The notes beneath the pieces were generated by a model. The model did no database searches. It worked only from the letters and a program-made list of their open reading frames with translations, and was not told where the DNA came from. From assembly GCF_958979055.1 (NCBI RefSeq), contig NC_084893.1, positions 10,365,571 through 10,429,570 on the forward strand: a stretch of 64,000 nt of DNA, read 5' to 3'. The stretch comes from Alnus glutinosa (Eukaryota > Streptophyta > Magnoliopsida > Fagales > Betulaceae). Position 1 is the first letter of the stretch. Every line of letters begins with the position of its first letter. Below are positions 34,913 to 45,379 of this stretch, piece after piece. The position numbers were made by a program, and so were the translations under genes.

Positions 34913-35173
34913 ACTTAACACTAGTCAATAGGTGTACTTTTCCACCTAATATTTGGTCATTAAGTGTACTCATCTACTTAACACCGGGTCGTTAAGCTTA
35001 TCCCCCCCCCCCCCCCCCCCTCTCCCCCTCCCCCTCCCCCTCCCCACTTAACATTAGGTTGTCAAACGTACATCATCACTTGACACTGGGTCGTTAAGTG
35101 TACTCCCTCATTTAACATTGGGTTGATCAGGATATTCCCCCACCTAATACTGGCTCGTCAAGCGTACTTTCCA
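34913..35173 (+). repeat. 32-bp minisatellite, seven degenerate units with an expanded C-tract
   Basis: Units start at 34913, 34944, 34976, 35046, 35078, 35110 and 35142, each like acttaacactgggtcgttaa followed by gtgtact and a pyrimidine-rich end. All are 31-32 bp except unit 3 (70 bp), whose end has grown into C19 (35002-35020) plus (tccccc)n up to 35045. Confidence 0.9.
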
Positions 35174-35887
35174 TGAAATACCCTACACTAGATTATAATT
35201 AAAGACACCATAAATAGTGCCAAGTACTGTTTTATAGTAGAGTTGGATTAGTCACAAATTCTCATAAAGGAAAGAAAATAAGATTTTAAACACTTAGGAA
35301 TAATTCTCTGCAAATGGTAGGTAAAGGAAATAGATGAAAGACATTTAGTCATCATCCGAACGGTCCACGTCAGCAAAAATATCTGAACAATCCAATGACC
35401 GTCCAAACGTTGATAGTCTACGCGAATCAAATAAGGCCAACTCTGCACCCCAAATTTACATGGTTGGGGGTCTTTAAAAGCCTCATAATGAACCTAGGGC
35501 ACCATTTTGGTCCATGCCCTAGCCTTCAGATAGAGAGAGAAAGTGAGAGGGAAAGAGGAAGGGGGAATTTCTTGAGGGTTTTAGCTCAAATCTTCTAGTG
35601 AGTAAGTCACAAATCTCTTTCCTTAGCCTTTCTTTTTGATATTTCGTTATTGATTTTGTGTTTAGATTTTGTGATGTGAGTGTGCTTAATTAGAAGGTAA
35701 AAGTTAAGTCTTTGTGATGAAAAATTGTGACTTTAGTGTTAGAGAGGTGAAGTTTTATGGATGGTGTGTTCTATTATGAGTTTCTTATTGACGTTTAGAA
35801 GTGGATCTCTAACTATTAAAGGTGTTGTGGTGTATATCTTTGTCATTTTTTAAGTGGTGTTAAAGAAAGTCTTGGTTTTTGGTGTGA
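35174..35887. other. Intergenic, no gene seen
   Basis: A purine-rich gaga patch at 35,530-35,565, then T-rich sequence leading into the LINE. It could be decayed LINE leader or an older element. Nothing supportable. Confidence 0.4.
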
Positions 35888-35893
35888 AATGTT

Positions 35894-36805
35894 TTGGTGT
35901 CTCAATGGAGATCGTGTTTGGTTGGTCAATTCATGGAAAAACCTCTCCCATATTATCTGGTAAAAAAATCTGTGGCTTTGATGTGGAAACAATATGGAGA
36001 CATAGAAGTTTTTTCGATGGAGAATGGCATGTTCATCTTCAGGATGCAGGATGAGGCTTCCTGTGATGAGATTCTTGAGTCCAAGATTTGGCATGTTTCT
36101 AATAAGCCTTTGATTCTGAGAAAGTGGCAACCAGGTATGCAGCTCCTAAAACTAAATCTTTCTTCTGTTCTTGTGTGGGTTAAAATCATGCATTTGCCTA
36201 TTGAATATTGGACTCCTAAAGGCCTTAGCTATGTTGCTAGTGGTATTGGGAATCCCATTTTTGCTGATAAAGTGATAGAGGAACGTAAGAGACTTGGTTT
36301 TGCTAGAGTATTGGTTGAGATAGATGTGGATTCGACTTGTCCTAAAGAGCTCACCATTTGTAGGAATAATGGTGCTGTTATCAATGTGGGTGTTGAATAC
36401 CCATGGTTGCCTCCAAAGTGTTCCACTTGTGGACATTTTGGTCATGCAACTTATGCTTGTGCTAAAAAGGAGAAGCAAGTTTGGATACCCAAAAATCCTA
36501 AGACTGTGTGTAAGAAGACGAGTAGCCCTGCTATTAAGCCGATTGTGTTTGATAAAGTCATCAAGAGACCAATAGGGGGTGAAAATTCCAAAAGGAGTTT
36601 GAATGGTTTGCGGGTTTCAAACTATTTTGAGTCCACTGGTACTTTGGATCAAGAAGTTGACATAGAGAAGGAGATCAGGGTTAGGTCCCCTACCACATTT
36701 CTTGAGGTTTTTGAGCAGGCCCTTTCATCTAGTGATAAGGGGAAGGGGAAAATGAGTGGTAGCCCTTTGGATGAAAAGGGCTTGTCTCTCAATTGTGTCT
36801 TATGA
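35894..36805 (+). CDS. LINE ORF1 protein, N-terminally truncated (DUF4283 / CCHC zinc knuckle)
   Basis: A 303-codon open frame begins after an in-frame TGA at 35885-35887; the first in-frame ATG is the one of MEKPLPYYLVKK. The order is DUF4283-type RNA-binding fold (CLVGQFMEKPLPYYLV, MFIFRMQDEASCDEIL, KPLILRKWQPGMQLLKL), then a zinc knuckle CSTCGHFGHATYAC (C-x2-C-x3-H-x5-C), then a basic, Ser-rich tail. Plant LINE ORF1 proteins bind the LINE RNA in the RNP. Compared with the family the N-terminal part is missing, so it is probably not functional on its own. Its TGA overlaps the ORF2 ATG. Confidence 0.85.
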   Translation: MVSQWRSCLVGQFMEKPLPYYLVKKSVALMWKQYGDIEVFSMENGMFIFRMQDEASCDEILESKIWHVSNKPLILRKWQPGMQLLKLNLSSVLVWVKIMHLPIEYWTPKGLSYVASGIGNPIFADKVIEERKRLGFARVLVEIDVDSTCPKELTICRNNGAVINVGVEYPWLPPKCSTCGHFGHATYACAKKEKQVWIPKNPKTVCKKTSSPAIKPIVFDKVIKRPIGGENSKRSLNGLRVSNYFESTGTLDQEVDIEKEIRVRSPTTFLEVFEQALSSSDKGKGKMSGSPLDEKGLSLNCVL

Positions 36806-39800
36806 AACTCCTTTCATGGAATATTAGGGGTCTCAATATGCCCCTAAAGCAAAAGGAGGTTCGAAAAATGGTTAGTAGACTTCATATTTCCATTTTATGT
36901 GTGGTTGAGACTAGGGTGAAGAAGGATAATTTTCCTAGAATTGCTGCAGTAATGCTTCCTGGTTGGGAGGTGGTGAACAATTATTCTAAGCACTGTTTGG
37001 ACAAAATATGGATTTGTTGGGATCCTGGAGAAGTAGATATTGATCCTTTTGATATCCATGAGCAGGTTCTTACTTGCAGGGTAATATCAAAGGACTCTGG
37101 TAATTGTTGGGTGATTTCGGTTGTCTATGGTTCTACTCATGGACCTAGTAGGAGAAATATGTTGCAGGAATTGATGATGATTAAAAATGCTATTGGCAGA
37201 TCTTCCTGGATTATAGTTTGGGATTTTAATGTAATCCGGTTTCCTCGAGAGAAATGGGGGAATGAGGGGTTTTCTTGTTATAAGAAGGAGTTTGTTGAGT
37301 GCATTCAAAATCTGGGGGTGGATGATCTGAGCTACTCTGGATGCTTTCATACTTGGACAAACAATCAATCTGGCTCTGATTTTGTCTCTAAGAAGCTGGA
37401 TAGGGTGTTATCGAATTGTGAATGGTTGAATCAGTTTGGGAACACTTCTGTGGAGTTTCTTGAGAGAGGAGTTTATGACCATTCCCCGGCTCTAGTGACT
37501 ATTTCCAGTGTTACTAGCTACAGACCTAAGCCTTTCAAGTTCTTTGACTATTGGGCTGAACATAACAATTTCTTAGATTGGATTGGTGATGCTTGGAGGG
37601 TGGAGGTGGAAGGTTATTCTATGTTCTGTTTCTATTCTAAGCTCAAAGCAGTTAAAGATGTGCTTAAAGTGAAGAACAGAGAAGTTTTTGGTAATTTGGG
37701 TCTGAAAATTTCTCAAGCCCGGCATGAGTTAGCCAAGGCCCAAAATTCTTTTATTTCTTCCAAAGGCAATGCTGAATGCCAAAGGAAAGAGAAGGAATGC
37801 CTTCATTTGCTGATCTCTTTGATGGCTGCTGAAGAGAATTTTCTTAAGCAAAAATCAAGGGTAAAATGGCTTAATCTTGGGGATGGTAACAATGCATTTT
37901 TCCACAATGCGGTTAAGGTTAGGAATTCCACTAATCTTATTAAAATGCTGAAAGATGCTGAGGGTAATAGTATTCATGATATGCATGAGATTAAGAGAAT
38001 GGCTATTAGCTTTTATCAGAATTTGTTGGGGCATTCTTCTCATATCTTCTCTTCAGATAAGGCTGATCGGGTTGCTAGTCTTATTGATAAGAGGTTTTCT
38101 GATTCTTGTGTGGCTGGTATGTGTGCTCCAGTGACTAGATCAGAAATTCAAAGAGTTATTTTCTCTATGAATCCTAGCAAAGCTCCCGGCCCGGATGGCT
38201 TTACAGCTAGATTTTTCCAGAAAACTTGGCCTATGATTGGGGATGATTTTTGTGATGCTATTTTGGAATTCTTTGTGACTGGAAAGCTTTTAAGGGAGGT
38301 GAACTCTACTATTCTCACACTGATGAAGAAGAAGAAGAATGCTTCTACTATGGGTGATTATCGGCCTATTGCTTGTTGCAACTTAGTATACAAATGTATT
38401 ACTAAGATTCTTGCTAATAGACTGGTCCCTGGACTTGATGAGGTTATTAGTTCTAATCAAGGAGCCTTCATTCCAAAAAGAAGTATTGCTGAGAACATTC
38501 TTTTAGCTCAAGAGGTTGTGTGTGATTATCATAAGGAGAAGGGTACTCCAAGGTGCACTCTTAAGGTGGATTTGATGAAAGCTTACGATTCTGTGGACTG
38601 GGAGTACATTTTGCATTGCTTATATTGTTTTGGAGCCCCTGCCAGATTTGTTGCCTGGATTAGAGCTTGCATAACTAGTCCTACTTTCACTATAAATCTT
38701 AATGGCACTTTAGTGGGTCACTTTGCAGGTAGGAAAGGGCTTAGACAAGGGGATCCTATTTCCCCTTATCTTTTTGTCTTGGCTATGGAGTGTTTATTCC
38801 GTCTATTGGCTCAAGCTACTGTTTCTCCTCATTTTAGTTACCACCCCAAGTGTAAAGCTATTAAGCTTACACATCTTTGCTTTGCGGATGATCTTCTGGT
38901 TTTTTCTGCAGCTAATCTTGCTTCGGTCTCTACTATTGTGGGTGCTCTTGCTGAGTTTGAGTCTCTTTCTGGTTTGAAAGCTAATCCGGCCAAAAGTTCT
39001 ATTTTCCTTGCTGGAGTGTCGCTGGAAGATAAGCAAGACATCCTAGATTTTCTACAGATGCCGGTAGGTTCTCTTCCAGTTAGATACTTGGGAGTCCCAC
39101 TCATAACAAAACGGCTGTCTTCTTCTGATTGTGAAACTTTGGTAAGCCGAATTACAAATAGGATTGATTCTTGGACTGTGAGAAGTCTTTCCTTCGCTGG
39201 TAGACTTCAGCTCTTATCTTCAGTCCTTATTAGTCTGCAGGTTTTTTGGGCTAAGGTGTTTATTCTTCCTAAAAAGATCATACGGTTGATTGAGCAAAAA
39301 CTTAACCGGTTTCTTTGGAGCAGAAAGGACTCTAAGGCCAATGCTAAGGTTTCTTGGGAGAGAATTTGTGCCCCAAAGAAGGAAGGTGGTTTGGGTATTA
39401 AAAGGATTGAAGTGTGGAACAAGGCTTCTATGATTAACCACATTTGGAACCTCTTCACCAAAGCTGGTTCATTGTGGGTGGCCTGGACTGAAACAAATTG
39501 GTTGAAAGGTAGGAGCTTCTGGGAGGTTCCTATCCCGACTTCTTGCTCTTGGAGTTGGAAGAAAATTCTTAAGCTTCGAGACCTTGCAAAACAACATATC
39601 AGGTTTAAGGTTGGGGATGGAAGGAAGGTGTTTCTATGGCTGGATCAGTGGCACCCGAAAGGTTATCTCTTAGATAGATATGGCTATAGATTGATCTATG
39701 ATTCTGGTTTTCCCATTAACTCTAGACTTCATACTATTATTAAAGAAGGGAATTGGTATTGGCCTGCAGCTCGATCGGATGATTTAGTTGCTATTCAGAG

Positions 39801-40434
39801 CCAGCTTCATGATGTGGAGATTGGTATAGATGATATGCCTATATGGGATTCTAGTGATGGGAAATATTCTTGTGCTGATGCTTGGAGGAAGATGAGAACT
39901 GTCTACCCGGTAGTTAAATGGTGGAAATTGGTTTGGTCTCCTTTGTCCATTCCTAAACACTCATTTTTTCTTTGGTTAGTGTTTAGGGATGCTTTGGTTA
40001 CTAAACATAAAATGTGTTGTTGGGGATTTTCTGGAAATATCCTCTGTCCTTTTTGTTATGGGGGAATGGAGAGTCGTGACCATCTTTTTTTCAAATGCAG
40101 CTTTAGTTGTCGCATTTGGATTCATATCATGGCTGAGTGCTCTTTGATAAATGTTCCGGTGGAATGGGATTGTATTGAGAGTTGGGGTAATACCATGTTG
40201 ATTGGGAAGAGTCTTAAGGCTTGCTTGGGTAGATTGTGTTTGGGTGCCACAGTTTATCACTTATGGAGGCACAGAAATGATTTGATTCACTTAAAGATTC
40301 CTAGATTTGAAGAAGCTATTTTGGCTCAGATCAAGTGGGATGTGAGGGTCCGGGTGATAGCTCAAGGCAGATTTAAGAAGCTTACCTATAATGCAGAACT
40401 TGTGGATAAATGGAACCTACAACATCTGATGTAG
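36802..40434 (+). CDS. LINE ORF2: endonuclease-reverse transcriptase
   Basis: The start is taken as ATG 36802 (MKLLSWNIRGLN), where LINE ORF2s normally begin, giving 1,210 codons. An apurinic-type endonuclease (residues 1-230) keeps SWNIRGLN, the E of VVETRV, WDFNVI (usual GDFN has become WDFN) and YDHSPALV (usual SDH). The reverse transcriptase (about 450-800) has RPIACCNLVYKCITKIL, KVDLMKAYDSVDWEYI, GLRQGDPISPYLF and the catalytic FADD in LCFADDLLVF. The C-terminal zf-RVT region has WWKLVWSPLSIPKHSFFLWL and CPFCYGGMESRDHLFFKC. The protein nicks DNA and copies its own RNA by target-primed reverse transcription in the nucleus. It is fully open; the G-to-W change beside the EN Asp may impair nicking. 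Confidence 0.95.
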   Translation: MKLLSWNIRGLNMPLKQKEVRKMVSRLHISILCVVETRVKKDNFPRIAAVMLPGWEVVNNYSKHCLDKIWICWDPGEVDIDPFDIHEQVLTCRVISKDSGNCWVISVVYGSTHGPSRRNMLQELMMIKNAIGRSSWIIVWDFNVIRFPREKWGNEGFSCYKKEFVECIQNLGVDDLSYSGCFHTWTNNQSGSDFVSKKLDRVLSNCEWLNQFGNTSVEFLERGVYDHSPALVTISSVTSYRPKPFKFFDYWAEHNNFLDWIGDAWRVEVEGYSMFCFYSKLKAVKDVLKVKNREVFGNLGLKISQARHELAKAQNSFISSKGNAECQRKEKECLHLLISLMAAEENFLKQKSRVKWLNLGDGNNAFFHNAVKVRNSTNLIKMLKDAEGNSIHDMHEIKRMAISFYQNLLGHSSHIFSSDKADRVASLIDKRFSDSCVAGMCAPVTRSEIQRVIFSMNPSKAPGPDGFTARFFQKTWPMIGDDFCDAILEFFVTGKLLREVNSTILTLMKKKKNASTMGDYRPIACCNLVYKCITKILANRLVPGLDEVISSNQGAFIPKRSIAENILLAQEVVCDYHKEKGTPRCTLKVDLMKAYDSVDWEYILHCLYCFGAPARFVAWIRACITSPTFTINLNGTLVGHFAGRKGLRQGDPISPYLFVLAMECLFRLLAQATVSPHFSYHPKCKAIKLTHLCFADDLLVFSAANLASVSTIVGALAEFESLSGLKANPAKSSIFLAGVSLEDKQDILDFLQMPVGSLPVRYLGVPLITKRLSSSDCETLVSRITNRIDSWTVRSLSFAGRLQLLSSVLISLQVFWAKVFILPKKIIRLIEQKLNRFLWSRKDSKANAKVSWERICAPKKEGGLGIKRIEVWNKASMINHIWNLFTKAGSLWVAWTETNWLKGRSFWEVPIPTSCSWSWKKILKLRDLAKQHIRFKVGDGRKVFLWLDQWHPKGYLLDRYGYRLIYDSGFPINSRLHTIIKEGNWYWPAARSDDLVAIQSQLHDVEIGIDDMPIWDSSDGKYSCADAWRKMRTVYPVVKWWKLVWSPLSIPKHSFFLWLVFRDALVTKHKMCCWGFSGNILCPFCYGGMESRDHLFFKCSFSCRIWIHIMAECSLINVPVEWDCIESWGNTMLIGKSLKACLGRLCLGATVYHLWRHRNDLIHLKIPRFEEAILAQIKWDVRVRVIAQGRFKKLTYNAELVDKWNLQHLM

Positions 40435-40642
40435 ATGTTCTGTAGATTGATTGTGTGTATTTGGTGGATTGTTTTTTTTGTTTGTTCTGGTCTTGACTTG
40501 TTGTTTGGACTGGGCTTGTCTTGTTGCCTTTTGGTTTGTTGCAGTTGGTTTTTACAGTGTTTAGGCTTGTATTCTGGCCTTTGGTTTGGTTTTTGATTGG
40601 GTTTTGAGTTCTAGTTTATCTAGAGTGTAGTTGGTTGTTGAT

Positions 40643-40683
40643 CAATAAAGCTTTCATTCATCGGAGAAAAAAAAAAAAAAAAA
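40643..40683 (+). terminator. LINE polyadenylation signal and poly-A tail
   Basis: aataaa at 40643-40648, then A18 at about 40666-40683. This marks the 3' end of the LINE insertion. Confidence 0.8.
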
Positions 40684-40734
40684 GCTTGAGACCTTGGTAT
40701 TTGAGCTCTGTATCCCACAGACTTCAATGCTAGA

Positions 40735-41500
40735 TTTCTTAATTTAGGAGATCCATACAGGTGGCCTTCGGGACACTTTAGGCGTGATAAAACTATGGAA
40801 GAAATGGCGCATCAATTTCATTGGCCATGCCTGAAGAGAGATGCTGATAGTTTGTCAAGCATGCATAGATAGCAGAACACTGGCCTCTACACTTCCTTGC
40901 CTGTGTCGGACTACCTTTGGCAGGATGTGAGTATGGACTTTGTGCTTGAACTTCCACACACTTTAAAGAAGCACGATTCCATCTTTGTGGTAGTGAATTG
41001 TTTTTTCAACATGGCCAACTTCATTCCATGCGCCAAGACCTCTTTGCTTCTAAAGTTGTTAAGCTCTTTTTCGATGAAGTTGTCAAACTATATGATCTTC
41101 CAAATACCATAGTGCATGTATGATAAGAGCGTTAGGCATTTTATGAGTTATTTATGGAAAACTCTATGGCACATGGTTGGTACGAAGCTGAGGTTCTCCA
41201 CTACCTACCATTCCCATACAAATTGGTAGACTGAAGTGGTCAATTAATTGTAGTCCAGGAAACCTTTTACAATGTATGGTGGGTGGAGGAACAGGATTTG
41301 ATTCTCCCCACAGCTCAATTTTCTTACAATAACTCCATCAATAGGTTAATTGCAAGCTTAATTATAGTGTTAATTGGGCATTAATTTCAAAGTGTTGAAA
41401 TGGGTCATACCAAATGTATATGTCATTGACATTCCACCCGACCATGGCATTAGCTCCACATTTAATGTCGCTGAGCTAGTTGTTTACAAGGGCAATCAGT
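40735..41500 (+). pseudogene. Ty3-gypsy integrase relic
   Basis: Frames with many stops and shifts read RDKTMEEMAHQFHWPCLKRD (zinc-binding N-domain side), then WQDVSMDFVLELPHTLKKHD, FVVVNCFFNMANFIPCAKTS and FFDEVVKLYDLPNTIV. These match the integrase catalytic core of plant gypsy elements (DLSMDFVLGLP, FVVVDRFSKMAHFIPC, FFREVVRLHGVP). The rest of pol is missing. It is a fragment older than the LINE beside it. Confidence 0.8.
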
Positions 41501-42400
41501 TATTATGTCCAAAAACATTGATTTTATTCATCATGAGGGTCTGAAGTTTGATGTTTCAAGTGTTTTAAATTTGTATTTTTGCAAAACATTTACTATTTAG
41601 TTTCAAGAAAACTAGATATATAGTTATGGATGAATCTTTACAAGTTACTCATATATATGTGTCCCTTTTGCACAATGACAAGCAGCATCCATCATGTATA
41701 CACAGCCGTACAGAACATAATTCAAAAACATGATTTTAAGTGACTCCCATCTTCTATAAATATCTTATAACTTGAGAGTAGTTACAAAATTTATGTTGAG
41801 TTAGTTTCCTTTGAGATTGTAATATGCATAACATACTAATTATTGTGAAAAAAAAAAAAAAATGGTATAAACTGAAAAAAAAAAAAAAAAAAAAAAAAAA
41901 AAACAACAACAACAACAACAACGATTGAGGACACATTTGTCTTCCTGCCGTCTCTTCTATCTTGAAACTAGTAGTAGTCAAAGTGGCATCCATCGTAGCC
42001 TGTCACACAGAAAAAGTAATTTTATTTTTTTTTTAACAGAAAGAAAGAAGTAAATCACATTAGAATATATATATATAGAGAGACTAATAAAATGAAGATG
42101 AAATACATGTATTTCCTTAAATTATCACTCATTAATAGTATTTTTCTAAATTATTGACTGAGTTGATGTACCTATAAATTATCAAAATTTGTCAATGTCT
42201 CTCCAATAACAAAAATATCTTTATAAAATTTAAAAAATTCTCAAATTTCTTTTTTTTTTTTCTAAAAAAAAAAAGGAAAATCTTACATATAATTTTTTTT
42301 TTCTAATTTATAAAGCTATTTTTATCTTATTGAAATTTTTTTAAGGTTAATTTTGTCCTTCTATTAGTCTTGAGGGGACATTGGCAAAACCGTGGTAGAA
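41501..42400. other. No gene; A-runs and a (CAA)n tract
   Basis: A-rich runs at 41,850-41,903 and (CAA)n at 41,904-41,921. The region 42,110-42,380 has decayed MULE-like segments (aattatcactcatta, gtcaatgtctc, ggggacattgg). No ORF. Confidence 0.5.
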
Positions 42401-42587
42401 GATATGATATATTGCCACTGCAAGACACAACTCCTGACCATTTTTGCCCATGTGACAATTTTTAATTTTAATATTTTTTTTCTAGAAAAAAAAAAAAAAA
42501 AAAAACCCTCAAGTCAAGTAGGAGACTACCTTGTCACATAGGTAAGGTGATCAAAAGTTGTATCTTGAAGTGACAAAAGATCATATC
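42401..42587. mobile_element. MITE with long inverted repeats
   Basis: gatatgatatattgccactg at the left pairs with the reverse complement of the right end (gatatgatcttttgtcactt). The arms continue over about 60 bp (caagacacaact, catgtgacaa). The stem resembles that of the 51,390-51,573 MITE, so they may be related. Confidence 0.6.
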
Positions 42588-42655
42588 TCGCCTTGGTAGT
42601 TAAAGGTAATATGTATATTTTCCCTAAAATGAATATCTACCGACTAATAAAATGA

Positions 42656-42841
42656 AGAGTAACGTTTCTTGCACAATTTTTGTACAACTTTTACATAACT
42701 CTAATAACTTTTTTTTTTAAGATCAGCCATTAAATATTTATGGCCCATATGTAAGAAAACAAATCCAATGGTTAATCATAAAAAAAAAAAATAAATAAAA
42801 AAAAAAAAGAGTAATTAGAGTTGTGCAAAAAATATTACTCT
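42656..42841. mobile_element. Short MITE
   Basis: agagtaacgtttcttgcaca at the left and the reverse complement agagtaatattttttgcaca at the right are TIRs of about 25 bp. A-rich loop. TSD not resolved. Confidence 0.55.
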
Positions 42842-42895
42842 AAAGTGAAATGGGCTTCTCAAGTAAATCAATGTCTTTTTCTGAGAAAGGGGGGT

Positions 42896-44423
42896 TTATC
42901 GTTCTTTTATAATAGGCTTTAAAGTAAACTCACTTGGATCAACAGTGACTAGAATGGCTGTCCCTCCGAACTCGCACGTGCCACCAGCCACCCTAGTCCT
43001 CTGCCAGTAGCTATTGAAAGCGAATGAAGCGTGCGCAAACAAAGTGTTGGGCTGAAAGCATGACCCAGTGGGCAGAATTGAAGAGCAATCAGCTCCAGAC
43101 CAACAAGCATAGTCCATTGCTTCTTGAATGATTGGGTCAGGCACTGATGGCTTGGCCACACACCAAAGGGCAGTGTTTGGGGCCTTGTTCGGAGGCGGTG
43201 GCACAGTCGGTGGCGGAAACACCACCGGTGGTTCAAACACTGGTGGGCTTGGAACAAACCCAGTGGGGGATGGAACATACGAAGGTGGGCTCAGGACGTA
43301 ACTTGGTGGGCTTGGAACAAACCCTGTAGGAGAAGGAACATACGAAGGTGGGCTCGGGGGGACGTAACTTGGTGGGCTGGGCTCATAGTAAGGCGGGCTC
43401 AATGTAGACCCAGGTGGGCTTGGAATATATATAAAGGGACTAGGCTCAGCTTCTGGTGGGCCAGGTAGAATGGTAGGTGGGCCTGGAATGATGATGGTTG
43501 GGCTTGGAGGTGGGCTTTGGATTGGAAGAGCTGGAGGGAGATAGAATGGTGATGAGGGTGTATATCCTAAGGGAGGTGGAATGGCTGTAGAAGGAGGTAG
43601 TGGGGTTGTAGTGGTAGTGGGTGGATAAAGACAATAGGGAGGAGCATTTTCAGGCATGGGCATTGGACCCAATGACTCAAATGGAGGCAAAGAAAATGGT
43701 GAACTTGGAGTACTGTAGGTTTCAATGCCCAAGTTCTTTCTAACTTTCAACTTCTTTGTGGTTTTGATGACTAAACTTCTGAGATGTCTTGGACGTTTGG
43801 ATAGTTGCACTGATCTTCTTGCATCTGCTTAACAAAAAATTGAGATGGTTAATGGCAAAACGACACCAAGTCCACCATAAAAAAAATTCATTTGAAAGAA
43901 GCCACGACTTCTGCAGCTACCTATATATTCGATCTGCATGTTGGCAATGCTGGACTAGGTGTCGTTTAACCGGGCCTATTTCTTGTATAGAAGCTTATAT
44001 CCTTAATTGATTATTGCACAATTAGTTCATTAATTGGATAAACATATGGTTTTCTATACTATGTACCTTCCTTCCAACTTAAGCAAAGGAAAGGTTACTA
44101 GTAAAAAACCTTTAATTCACATCAAAAGAATTGTTTAGTTTCTGATGAGGTGGCATGCAGCTGATCAGATACTCTTTTCCCAGCAAGTAAAATTGCTAAA
44201 ATTTTCTAGTCTAAAGTAGCTTAATTTGTAGTAGGATGAATCCTACAAATAAAAATAAAAAAAATAAAAAAAAAAAAAAAAAAAAAAAAAAAGTTATAAG
44301 GGATAAAAGCTACACATGCATAAGAGGCTTACCACAATGAGTGAAGAAAATGGCTGCAATAGTTATATAGAGAAGTAAAACGCAAACTCTCATGTTGTAG
44401 CCTGATCTGCTACTTGTTTCCAT
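42896..44423 (-). CDS. Secreted proline-rich X8 (CBM43) domain protein
   Basis: Two exons on the minus strand: 44423-44333 (91 bp, start ATG, donor GTAAGC) and 43827-42896 (acceptor TTAAG), giving 340 aa. The first exon encodes a signal peptide (hydrophobic RVCVLLLYITIAAIFF, then THCADA). Residues about 75-240 are Pro-rich with repeats such as PSPPSYVPSPTGFVPSPP, like wall extensin-type proteins. Residues 250-328 form an X8 domain: ALWCVAKPS, MDYACWSGADC, GSCFQPNT, HASFAFNSYWQ, GGTCEFGGTAIL. X8 domains bind beta-1,3-glucan (callose) in walls and plasmodesmata. Five of the usual six X8 cysteines are seen; the protein ends FTLKPIIKER, so the last Cys and any GPI-anchor signal are absent. Function is assigned by family only. 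Confidence 0.88.
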
Positions 44424-44483
44424 GAGCGAGCAGCTATATCTAACTCAAAGGCCTCAAGGCAGCACTAAGGGGTTGTGTGTTTG

Positions 44484-44492
44484 TATATATAG
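44484..44492 (-). promoter_or_regulatory. TATA box of the X8 gene
   Basis: ctatatata on the minus strand, about 60 bp upstream of the ATG, with a plausible short 5' leader. Confidence 0.6.
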
Positions 44493-44499
44493 AGATCGA

Positions 44500-45370
44500 G
44501 GGCAAGAAAAGCAAGGGCGTAAAGATCATTTATTCTTTAGCAGGCCAACTTTGTGATACAGTCACTTTGCTTAGAGATATGTAAACGAATAGTAGCTAGT
44601 AACACCAAAAAAGAAAAAAAAAGGTGTAAGAGAAGGTGTGTTTTTATAATCTTTTAGCCTAATAATGTTTGCATGCACTTGGCATATATGCTTGCTTGGT
44701 ACTGGAAAAAACGAAAGCGTTGTTTTTTGTGGCCTTTTGTTTTGCTTGCTTTCTACTCAAAGCTCTGTACGCGCGTGTCTATGATCTTTTTCTCATACTG
44801 GGGGAGGGCCAAACCAAGATCCTTGTCGTATACCTCTAGTACTGCTCTCGATTCATCGTATATTATATATATAGTCTGTACGTTTCTTAATGTAATTAGA
44901 TGCTGACTAGGAATTTCATTTTTAACAAAGCTTTACCCTATGGATGGCCCATATATATATATATATATATATATCCATATATATTCAAAAGTGTTTCATT
45001 TCTGACAATGTAGTTTCAGCACTCGGTATTCTTCTGTTAAGGTAATTAAAAAAAACACTCATAAATCACCATCTATTTTTCGAACTTAACAATGTACGTT
45101 AATTCTATAATATTTGTAAGAATGATGAAATACACATTACTCTGGATTTTTACATATTCATAATAATTAGACCCCCCAAACCCAACCAAAAAAAGAAGAA
45201 GAACTATTTCTCGGCTTGGAGCCTCATCCAATAAACACATATGATACTTTGATCTATCCATGAAATTAACGGCGATCCATGTTAACTCCTTTAAAAATGT
45301 GACACCTGTCCTATATGGCTTATTATTATTATTATTTAAATTTTATTTTCTTAAAAAAAAAAATAAAAAA
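44500..45370. other. X8 upstream region, no gene
   Basis: AT-rich DNA with (AT)n at about 44,951-44,974. Short frames without similarity. Confidence 0.5.
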
Positions 45371-45379
45371 ATTTAAAGG

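Larger units (their letters stand above)
35888..40683 (+). mobile_element. LINE (L1-type) retrotransposon, nearly complete, intact ORF2
   Basis: Order: ORF1 remnant (DUF4283-like plus zinc knuckle), ORF2 (endonuclease, reverse transcriptase, zf-RVT), 3' UTR with aataaa at 40,643 and a poly-A tail of about 18 nt. The 5' UTR and ORF1 N-terminus are missing, so the insertion is 5' truncated within ORF1. No target duplication was found. It is the youngest-looking LINE here, because ORF2 has no stop or frameshift over 3.6 kb. Confidence 0.9.

Noticed and set aside
34913..35173. Regular 32-bp repeats suggesting a CRISPR array
   Set aside because: Units are contiguous and degenerate with no unique spacers, and this is plant nuclear DNA. 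It is a minisatellite.
43132..43634. ORFs opposite the X8 gene
   Set aside because: Shadows of the proline-rich repeat on the coding strand.
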